Assembly (NCBI GenBank): GCA_900617975.1
Contig: UZAE01000385.1
Location: forward strand, 1-24,603
From: Rodentolepis nana
Taxonomy: Eukaryota > Platyhelminthes > Cestoda > Cyclophyllidea > Hymenolepididae
Direction of reading: 5' to 3'
DNA: 24,603 nt
Of this stretch, positions 1 to 9,100 are shown piece by piece. The notes under the pieces are model-generated. The model was not told the DNA's origin. It did no database searches and worked only from the letters and a program-made list of their open reading frames with translations. Position 1 is the first letter of the stretch. Each line of letters opens with the position of its first letter. A program made the translations under genes and the position numbers.

Positions 1-490
1 TGCTTTTTTCTCTACCATTGTGTCTGTCTGCCTCTTTTACATCTGTGAATCGCTCTTCAATTTCTACCTTCGTGTCTGTCTGTCTCTTTTACGTCTGTGA
101 ATCATTATTCTCACTTTGTGTCAGTCTGTCTGTCTCTTTTACATCTGTGAATCACTCTTCTGTTTACCCCTCTCGATTTTTTGCCACTTTGATGTTCATT
201 TTCCTTTCCCACCCCTTGACTTTCTTCTACTTTGATGGACCTTCCCTCTTCTACCCCTCGACTTTCTGCTACTTTGATGCACCTTCCCTCTCATCCCTCG
301 ACTTTCTTCTACTTTGATGAACCTTCCCTCTGTGTTCGACTTTCTGCTACTTTGATGAACCTTCCCTCTGTGAATCACGAAGTCAGCTAAATGGCTAATG
401 ATAGCTATTATAACGCCTGCCATTTAGCTAAATGGCTAATGATATCTATCTCATTTGCAAATATAGGCTATCAAAACGCCCGCCATTTGA
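1..490 (+). repeat. Compound tandem-repeat element, copy 1 (reaches the left edge)
   Basis: Three blocks follow one another. Block A (about 20-165) has three copies of a 52-bp unit built around a TGTCTGTCTCTTTTACATCT-like core. Block B (about 166-372) has five copies of a unit of roughly 38-47 bp centred on CGACTTTCTGCTACTTTGATG followed by a CCTTCCCTCT-like tail; the first copy is diverged. Block C (about 381-488) has two related units that each begin AGCTAAATGGCTAATGAT and end near CGCCATTT. A shorter, diverged copy with the same block order lies in reverse orientation at about 17298-17450, so this is a dispersed family and not only a local satellite. No convincing protein is encoded; the open frame at 18-317 only translates the pyrimidine-rich repeats. 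Family identity is unknown to me. Confidence 0.85.
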
Positions 491-1341
491 AATAAATAAA
501 TGATAAAGAGAAAGCAAATTGCAACCTCTTGAACATACTTCACAAAACTGGACGCTATTTGGAACAGCTCTCCTGCACATTTAACAAACTTACTTTGAGA
601 TAGGTTATCAAATCAACGATTTGGCTTAATTGGATCGATTTCGTGGTTTGATGCAATTTTTGTTCTATATTTATTATAAGTGCCACCTGAAATCAATATG
701 CATAACGCCTCTGAAGGTAAAAATCTCCAGGGAGATGTGGCGTTAAAAGAGCACTATGAACTTCGTAAATAGTCGTTCGTAAGCAAGTATGCTGGTAAAT
801 TACTAAGGAAACAAATAGACATATAATGAAGGAGTACCAAGATCAAAGCCACAAATTCTGTCTACGTACTCTTCATATATTTTTCTTCTATAAAAAAGTA
901 ATTACCAAATAAGTTATTTGGCCTTAATAATGGGAGATACTTTCTAGACTTCACATTTTGTTAAATGTCTGTGTAAATTACATCATAAAAGGATATGCTT
1001 CACTAGTGGAGATAAGTCTAGAATTTTGGTACAAAAAGAGTGTTGTCTTGCAATTGGGACAAAAAGACTTTCATCTTTCAAAGGAGGCGCAATTGGAGAA
1101 AGTGATCCAGTGCCAACACTCTGAATTCATGATAAATCTATTAAGCGTTAGCTAATTTGTCAGATCCGCCTCCAAGTCTTCCTAAAATGTTGCAAGTCTG
1201 CGCCACACCTTTTAGTGCTTGTGACCTTTCCGATGAATTAGTATACAGAAAGGTGGTTGCAAAAATAAATACTCTTGAAATATGCTTTGAAATTATGCAG
1301 AGTATAATTTTTCAAAAGAAAAAGCAATGATCTTTGCTCAC
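491..1341. other. Region left of the last recognised NTPDase exon, no supported gene
   Basis: The terminal exon of the minus-strand NTPDase gene should lie here or beyond the left edge. I looked on the minus strand for a codon run fitting the conserved Trp-x-Leu-Gly of the family's C-terminus and did not find it. One phase-compatible open segment, 1120 down to a stop at 983 (45 codons, acceptor TTCAG), could serve as a last exon but shows no family similarity. The rest is AT-rich and featureless. The plus-strand frame at 958-1155 has no recognisable content. Confidence 0.5.
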
Positions 1342-4300
1342 TTTATTCGCAAATGTTATACTTTTCCAGCTCTCGGAGTCTTCAAAGCCATAGCCAACCA
1401 ACAAGCTTTCAATGTAGGCACCATCGAAGCAATATATGTACGTGAACCCATCATACCCTTCCATTTGTTGAACCTTTGCAAACAACAAAAAAACCATCTT
1501 GTAGAGTGGCAACGAAACGTTAAGGCAAGCGCCCGTGTATAAATTACGTACCTCCGAATATGGTTTTTTGCAGAACTCGTCCACCGCTGCTCTATAGTTA
1601 TCTCGAGTAGTGTTCTTATTGAGGATGCCTAAATATTTTGCCGAATATGTAAATCCACTAAAGGCCTACAAGTTAAAATATATATATATTTATATTTCCT
1701 AATCCTGTTTTCATTAAAAGATTTTCTTTGTAAAAAAACATTAAATTAAATAAAATTCACAAGTTGAAAAAATATTTAATTGCCTGTTATTTTTGTTAAA
1801 TAGCAAATGCGATAATTATGAAGAACAAAGAAAGACGTAATTTTTAGGAGAAACTGCTCTACTTACGTAAAAATTTCCCCGCAAATTAGGACGTGGAATG
1901 CCGCCAAACATGCAGGGCTCTTTGGAGCATGCCTTGGAGGATTGAAACATCTTTTCAACCACTGCTCTGCACTTATCAGGCTCTCCAGTACCCGTGAAGG
2001 TGATACTATCTGGAAGGCCCTTCAACCGACAAAATATTGTGCTTTATAAAAATATTTGATACAAGCAAAAAAATCTTCAATTATAAATTGTGCTCAATCA
2101 AGAAGATTATCCGCAATGGGTCACTACTGTTCCGATCGAATCTAAAGTTAAATACATGACACACTCTCATTTCCATGTTTGGGGTCTCTATTGTCTTAAA
2201 CATCTAGATCTCCAGAATCCACCTGGTGGTTGCTCTGCTGTTAAATCCACAGAAAAACTCGTACCTCACCAGTTAGTGTGAAGACAACTTTACAGTTTCT
2301 GGAAGTAAACCATTCGAACGATACCAACGCTCTTATCAATCAACAAGATCAATACTTAGTCAAAGCAGATTCCAATTCATTTTGTGTTATAAACAAAAAG
2401 CAATAACTAAAAAAACTGAGGCAATCAAAGATATTCCGAATAAACACCTAACTTGATAGTATGAATAATAAAATCTACCATGCCTGCCTGTTTAATCTTG
2501 GTCAGGTTAACTCAAGTCAAATGACATTTAACTATTAGCTAAACCGTTACAGTTTCGTCTGCTTTGACCATGGGGAAATTAATTTCTTCCAAATATATTT
2601 AACAAGAACAATTGCTTCACCCTGAGATAAGTTTACTAAAAAATTTTACCGTGGGTTTTTGTAGAGCTGATCCTACAAGATCGGAAGCGTATTTACCACC
2701 GATGCATTGATCATCGAAAAGAGGCGCTGCATTGATAGTGATAGTTTTACCCTTATGAAGGCATGGGTTGTTTATTGGAGACTAAAGTAACAATAATTGA
2801 GCAAAAGATTGCATACGTAGAAACTTCTACTAGGTCCAAAGGCAGGAAGCTAAATGACTTACAGTATGAGGAGGGGTATGGTCGAAAATAATTTGAGCCC
2901 ACACACGTTTTTCAGCTGCAGATTTGCCGTAACACAGATAACTAAAGCTGTAAATTCTGAAGTCATTTCCAAAAAGCTTTTGAGTTGAGGTATGAGGGGC
3001 ATTTTGATCAACATCGGGTACAAAAGCTATTTGAGTGCTGGCTCCTCCAAGATCTAGAGAACCCACTGTCTGCAGTTGACTAACCGGTGAAGTATCCCGC
3101 TAAAATAAAAAGATAGCTTTATTGCATTAATATCAATTAAGATACCAATTTAACGAAAGGAACATAGGCATGTATTAAAGCATTACTAATAATGAATAAT
3201 ATTTATGGAAACTGCTATTAATATTTATACAATATTCCTAAACAACCTAATGGGGATATTTTTACAAATATAATTTCTGCCGATACTTACTTAGCGAGTG
3301 CAATAAGTTATATCCCCTTTAATTTTTAGTGTTCATTACTCATTTAATATGATATGTAATTTGATTATAACTCAAAAGAGAGATGAAGTTTCGAATTTGA
3401 ACCATAGAAACGTTTGATGAAAAGATATCGTTTGATGAATTGCAATAAGAAAGGAAGAGGAGGAGGAGGAGGCGTGATCACAATTAATTGATAACGTTTA
3501 AAAAGACATAAATATTATTTTAGTGAAATAACATGGCAATGTCATTGTGATTGGTCAAATAGATCATACTTTCATTCAATGTGAAACATTCGACGTAAGG
3601 ATTAAAAATGTACGTATTACATAGAAAGAACTAATTTATTTTGCCGGTTCAACACAATATTTCCAATTATGTTTTACTTTAATAAGAAGGAAACACATGA
3701 CAGTGAGGGAGCAAACAGTTGAATCCATATTAATTTTAGACAAAGACAACTCACGTCACCAAATTTCCCTAGCAGATAATTGACAGTGATAAAGGCATAA
3801 ATTCCTTCGTCTCGTCCACTCATAACTCGAACATCTGAGTATGGATTTCCCAGCTTTAAATCAGTTCGATGTAAATTTAATTGAAGCGCTTCGATTATCG
3901 CGTCAGACTTTAATGGGTTTTCTAGCCTAAAATGTAATCGAACATTTTAAGCAGTGAAAAGTTCATTGGAAATACTAAGCACGAAGATGAAGAAGAGTGC
4001 AGTTTCCAATTAATTAATTTAAACTCACTCTAAAAGACGCATTCCAGCGGTAGCTGCAAGATACTGATGCGTCCTTGATTGGACATTGGACGGAATATAT
4101 TTTTTGACTAGTGTCTTAATCTTTGATTCCATAGTATTATAAGCTTCTTCTGGATCGTCTTTGTAAAACGAAATTCCTGGGCCTAGTAAAAGGAGAAGTG
4201 GTTTTACATTAATATGAATTTTATTTACTTAAAGTACAAAAATTAAAAAAATTGCACTTCGAATTTTAGTCTTGATAGGCAACAAAATTCCTACTCGTTA

Positions 4301-4847
4301 GAAACATACCACTGAATTTTAATATCACTTAAACAATTAATATGAATTTGACTTAGCATGTTTTAAAATTAAACATTATACTCATATCTCATTGCATTTT
4401 TTAAAGATCGAACTTACTGACTTTGTCATTGCCTAGTTCTTGCACATAGCCGTTTTCTATGAAAGGCCAATCTTTCCAAGTAAAAATTGATAGTTTTGAA
4501 GAAGTGGATCCTGCATCTATTAACAATGCAAACTAAAGAGAAAAGGTAAACAATAAATAGGCGCGTTGTGAATTGTTTAAAAAAGATCAACTAATGATAG
4601 CTAGATGCCTTACAGCGTAGCCAGAATTATTGGCAACAACATAGAGGGCCACCAGAATAGAAATAATGCAGAAGATTAATAGAAGCAAGGCTATTAATAC
4701 GTATTTAACACAACCTTTGCTAAGATCTGAGTCCTTTAATCCTATAAACAAAGCACAAAATGGCGTTAAAGTAAAAAAAACTTATTGCACTAAAGCATTT
4801 CCTTCAAGTTACACAAGCAAAATCTCGAACAGAAAAATCTTACCCAT
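1342..4847 (-). CDS. ENTPD: Ectonucleoside triphosphate diphosphohydrolase (NTPDase, CD39/apyrase family), 3' end not found
   Basis: Hydrolyses extracellular nucleoside tri- and diphosphates; family members sit in the surface membrane and, in parasites, may dampen host purinergic signalling. Coding exons in transcript order: 4847-4844, 4741-4614, 4532-4418, 4182-4029, 3926-3755, 3099-2863, 2781-2650, 2019-1867, 1665-1552, 1473-1342. All junctions are GT-AG with matching phases, giving 447 codons. The first exon supplies only ATG G. An N-terminal membrane segment (about residues 14-33, LIALLLLIFCIISILVALYV) is followed by the five apyrase conserved regions: ACR1 DAGSTSS, ACR2 AATAGMR, ACR3 GRDEGIYAFITVNYLLGK, ACR4 LDLGGASTQIAF, ACR5 CFDGAYIESLL. 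Several Cys residues fit the disulphide-rich second lobe. CD39 homologues are about 510 aa, so the C-terminal part is missing; an in-frame GTGAGC donor after 1342 implies a further exon. Which of the CD39-like paralogues it is remains open. Confidence 0.93.
2020..2649 (-). other. NTPDase intron 7 (630 bp)
   Basis: Lies between the exons encoding SALQKPT and GLPDSITF. Donor GTAAAA after 2650, acceptor TTGAAG before 2019. The plus-strand frame 2090-2281 inside it has no recognisable content. No repeat or RNA gene seen. Confidence 0.75.
3100..3754 (-). other. NTPDase intron 5 (655 bp) with a short AGG microsatellite
   Basis: Lies between the ACR3 and ACR4 exons, donor GTGAGT and acceptor TTTTAG on the minus strand. 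A short AGG-type run sits at about 3454-3472. Otherwise AT-rich and unremarkable. Confidence 0.75.
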
Positions 4848-4964
4848 TTTTGATAAAGTACTTGGTCTTCAAACTGAAGTGAAAGATAAATTTAAACTAC
4901 TTGAATGAAATAAGATTATGGCAATAGACTTCTGAAACTACATTGAGCTGTCCCAAAATTGCGG

Positions 4965-4971
4965 TTTTATA
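4965..4971 (-). promoter_or_regulatory. TATA-like box of the NTPDase gene
   Basis: The minus strand reads GGGGTATAAAACCGC here, a close match to a TATA box in a small GC-richer context. It ends 118 bp upstream of the NTPDase ATG, so a start site about 25-30 bp downstream would leave a 5' UTR of roughly 90 nt. The assignment rests on sequence and position only. Confidence 0.55.
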
Positions 4972-6064
4972 CCCCTTTTAATTTTCTGAGAGTCGCATGA
5001 CCTCAAATTATCATTTAAATGGTTATTTAAAACAAACTGATTAGAAGTCAAAATAAATCTTACGTATAATAGATAATGTTTTTATGCCTTAAAAAGACAT
5101 ATGACCATATTGAATACGAATGCTTTCAATGAAATTTAGATGATTCATTCATATAGCAAATAAAGATTTTTATTGGCTAAAATATTAAACATCATTGCAA
5201 AATTATGAATAAAAACCTTAGACAATCATTTACTGAAGAAAGATTTTAAATAGAATTAAATGGTCAAAAGAAAAGAGGGGATATTTAGCCTCCAAATATT
5301 TAAGAAATGCATCATTCCTTGTATTTCTTCATAACCACAAGCTCAAACTGGGAAAATATCACGAAAAATATTATGTTTCCTGTTGCAAGGCGAAGAGATT
5401 AAAATTCTGTAACATAATGGCAATTGGTGACTACTCTTTTAAATGCGAATGAAGGAAAATATCATGCAAATTTAGCTTTTTTGATCAACTTCCCATGGCA
5501 ATGAAATTAAATGGTCTTATATGTAATTTCGCTTTTGCCAGGTTAACATGACATTCCTTAGTATATATTTTATTTGCGGTTAAATATATGCTCAGTTAAA
5601 TAGAAAATCATAGTAATTATTTTGCTTTGGAATGTCATAATGGTCAATTTTCTTCTCTAAATCTTGTTTTATCATTAGGACTTAAAAGCCTTTATTTCTT
5701 AGACTCCCAACTGGATAGCTTAATTAAGAGTGAGCGCTTTGTTGCAAAAAGCAAAGCAAAACCCATTGGAAGGAGTCATTTAAAGTTCATTCACAAGACA
5801 TTTTTAAACAAATAAGAGAAATATTGTTATATAAACTAGAAATATCGTATTTTAAGGCAATGTTCTTTGCCAATCAGTTATAATTTTATTAAAAGTGTTC
5901 CTCGAGATAGAGGTAAAAAAATAACTATTGTAGGCATTCACTGCAGCATCTATTTAATAATTACGAAATGACACTATTTACAATAAATCAAATTTGGAAT
6001 TAAAGGAAATAACGACTATTTATAATGATATCATTATTTAAGTATGCCGGAAATTTAAGGCACA
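4972..6064. promoter_or_regulatory. Divergent intergenic region between NTPDase and the sorting nexin gene
   Basis: About 1.1 kb of AT-rich DNA separates the two oppositely oriented TATA-like boxes. It should hold the upstream control elements of both genes. The open frame at 5627-5815 has no recognisable domain. I see no RNA gene or repeat. Confidence 0.5.
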
Positions 6065-6072
6065 TATAAAAA
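6065..6072 (+). promoter_or_regulatory. TATA-like box of the sorting nexin gene
   Basis: TATAAAAA lies 34 bp upstream of the proposed sorting nexin ATG at 6107. A start site at the usual 25-30 bp would leave a 5' UTR of only about 10 nt, so the transcript may start elsewhere or be trans-spliced. AT-rich background makes chance matches likely. Confidence 0.4.
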
Positions 6073-6106
6073 GGCAAATTTAGGGTCAGCTACTTTTACT
6101 TTCGCG

Positions 6107-9100
6107 ATGATGGTTCCAGATGAGAATGTAGTATTTTATTAATCTATTTTATATAGTACATTTAGGAACAATATGAAAATGACTCGAGTTTGTTTCCATG
6201 TGATTTTAATTGTCAAATTCTATTTTCAGATGAGCATATTAATTCTAGCAACAACGAATCTGGTTCCGCTACGGTATGATTTATATTCCTATTTTATATT
6301 TTAAGGCAATTGATGCACATCTTAGCACCTATGAAAAGAATACGATCATAGTAAAGGTTCTTAATCCGGAAAAGGTTGGGGAAGGCATGTCGTCTTATGT
6401 TGTTTATACCATCAGAACCACGGTACTTTCTTATTTTGCCAATCAATTTTCTAGACAAACATGAAAAGCTTTAAGAAACCCAACATGTGCGTGCAAAGGC
6501 GTTTCTCAGATTTTCTTGGGCTTTATGAAAAACTTAAAGAGAAATATCTCCATCTCGGTGTGGTAATTCCTTGTCCTCCCGAGAAAAATGTGTTTGGAAC
6601 TACCAAAATACGCCTTTCAAAGAGTACTTCCGCTGATTCTGACTTTATCGAAAAGCGTAGAGTTTCGCTTGAATGGTTAGTGGTTTCAAATGTTTGCTTT
6701 TAATCTCTTCGTTTAGCTTTTTGCACCGAATTATTAATCATCCGGCTCTTGTCAAGGATACAGATGTTCATGAATTTTTGGAACTTGAAGGTGAACTTCC
6801 TCGCGGTATTAGCGGACAAGGCATCTCTGGTGCTTCTGCTATGAAACTTCTGAAGAATGTTGGAGAAGCTGTGGGAAAATTAACATTTAGAATGGATGAA
6901 TCTGATGAGGTTCGGTCCCTTTTCCTGATTGTATCTACTATTTATCTTCTTTTAAGTATTTCGACATGAAGGATGAAGAGCTTGCGATTTGGGAGGTCCA
7001 GGGTAGTAGACTCTATGCCGCACTTTCAAACTTGGTGCTAGATCAAACTGGTGAGATAATTTGTTATGTAAATCTACTTTAAAACCATTTCTAATTAAGT
7101 TTGATATATTTAATATCTTTAGATTTGGCCGCTTCAACACTAGCATCTTCAAAAGCGCTATCAGTTTTTGCCAATGTTGAGGAGCACACAGGTTTGGCCA
7201 GAGCTTTGGGACAACTGGCTGATACAGAAGAACAGATTGCTCACTTCCTCTCAGTTGAAGCTGAAGTACAATCAACTTTCCTTGTTGAATATGCCAAAGG
7301 TGTTCTCTCGATGATTCAGGCTTGTAGGGTAAGTCTTTTAGCTATCTTGAGTTCATTTAATGTGCTAGTGGCCTTAGTGTTCTATGCTTCAGAACGCCGT
7401 GTCGAGCGTTTTTTCGTTCATTAATGTGCAACTAGTTTAAAATTACTCCGAAGAGGTGTTAGAATATGAATTTCTCATCACATTGTTCATTCTTTGAAGC
7501 ACTCTCAGTTGAACATTCTGAGTAAAATAATCCCCGTATTAACTTTATTTTCTCAGCGTCGGTGCTTATTTGAATTAAGGTCTGCCATTGCTTACTCTAC
7601 ATTGATCTTTTCTTCAAACGAATATTTAGCAAGTTTGAGAATCACTGCGTACTTTCATTCTGAAAAATGTTAGTACGCATATAGATAGAATCTGTTTATA
7701 AATTTTGTAAATGAGTTTTGACTTTGAGTGTTTCTTACCTGAAGCATCTAATTGTAAGCAAAGTTTATTTGGATAAAATTTCGCTTTGGCCCCCTCAACA
7801 CAACAAATTAATATCAAGTGAAAGTATCGTAAAATGCATTTTATTCAAGAGTGTGAACTATTATTTTTAATTTACTGTTTTCTACTCCAAAATTGTGAGA
7901 GCTTGTTTGACCGTCGATCTCATTAAATAACTGGATCCAGGAAAATTGGTTGATCTTTTTCATCTTCTCTGCGCTACCTAACGTCAATAATTTACTAATA
8001 AATTATGATTACTCTAATGGGAATTGTATTTGTACTTATATTGGAATGAAGTAAATTACTATCGTTCCTAACCTCTTCACATTTTCCGCTCTCCCATCAA
8101 AACTTTTTGTTTATTTGTATTTATTGATCTCCATTCTCTTGCAATATAATTGTAAGAATATCTATGAAGTTCTTGGCCTGATTAGAAGAATGGGACACCA
8201 CCCACACCTTTATAATTACATAGTGTTGATAATGACTTAGGTGTTGTATTTTGTACAGATAAAGTAGTTTCATTTGATTTCGAACTCTGTTGGCAATTTT
8301 GTTTGCTACATTTATTCTTATTTACCAACTAGGACACACTTGGAGAGCGTGTTCGCTTATTTAAGACTCATCGGGATTGTGAATCTTCCCTACGAAGCAA
8401 ACGCGAACAGAAAGTTCGCATCGAGATGTCTCCCAAAGCCGATCGTGCCAGAATCCCTATTCTTGAGCGTGAAATCGATGAAGTAAGTCATTTCGGTTTT
8501 CTAACGAAGTTTTGTTAAAGAGAGTTTAAACTTATTTGCTAGCTGTGTAGAGTACAGGAGCTTCTAGACGAGCCAGTTTTCATTTTACAAGGTGATGTTG
8601 TCGATGCTAACAACGTACACGTCTTCCAAATCGGAGGTCACAAGATCAAAACACAGTGGTGAGTGTGGAGTGAGGGGGGAGGGAGAGGGGTGATGACCAA
8701 TCGCTCTAGTTAATTTTGGTCAATAAAAGGAGTAGTGGAACGTGAATTTCTCCAGCAAACTTTCTCTCTACCCAATTCAAGTTTGGTGAGCATTTGCTCC
8801 TATGCGCTTGGGCAGTTTTACTATAAAAAAGATAGTAGAAAGCGGTTTTTTTTGGACGCGCGCATCTGCATTAGAAAGCTCATCAAAGGCACATCATGGT
8901 ACGGAGATGGGGTGTGGGACGATGGCTAAATCTAACTCCAAGTTGACATTGATATTGAGATAGATTAGGATCAGATCAAGTTACACGAATAGCTTTTATT
9001 GTGGAGGGTGGTAAAACTCTCGAGGTATAGCGGACGATCGAATTAGACAATATTAACGTAGGTCATTAGCGCTTATCACTATATTCTTCTGAATTGTTTG

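Noticed and set aside
18..317. Open frame of 99 codons on the plus strand at the left end
   Set aside because: It is a translation of pyrimidine-rich tandem repeats and shows only the repeat period, not a protein pattern.
1327..1542. Plus-strand open frame opposite the NTPDase
   Set aside because: It is antisense to the well-supported ACR5 exon on the minus strand.
5627..5815. 62-codon open frame in the divergent spacer
   Set aside because: No domain, no splice partner and no similarity; the length is expected by chance in AT-rich DNA.
7101..7275. Minus-strand open frame of 107 codons overlapping the sorting nexin
   Set aside because: It is antisense to confirmed BAR-domain exons.
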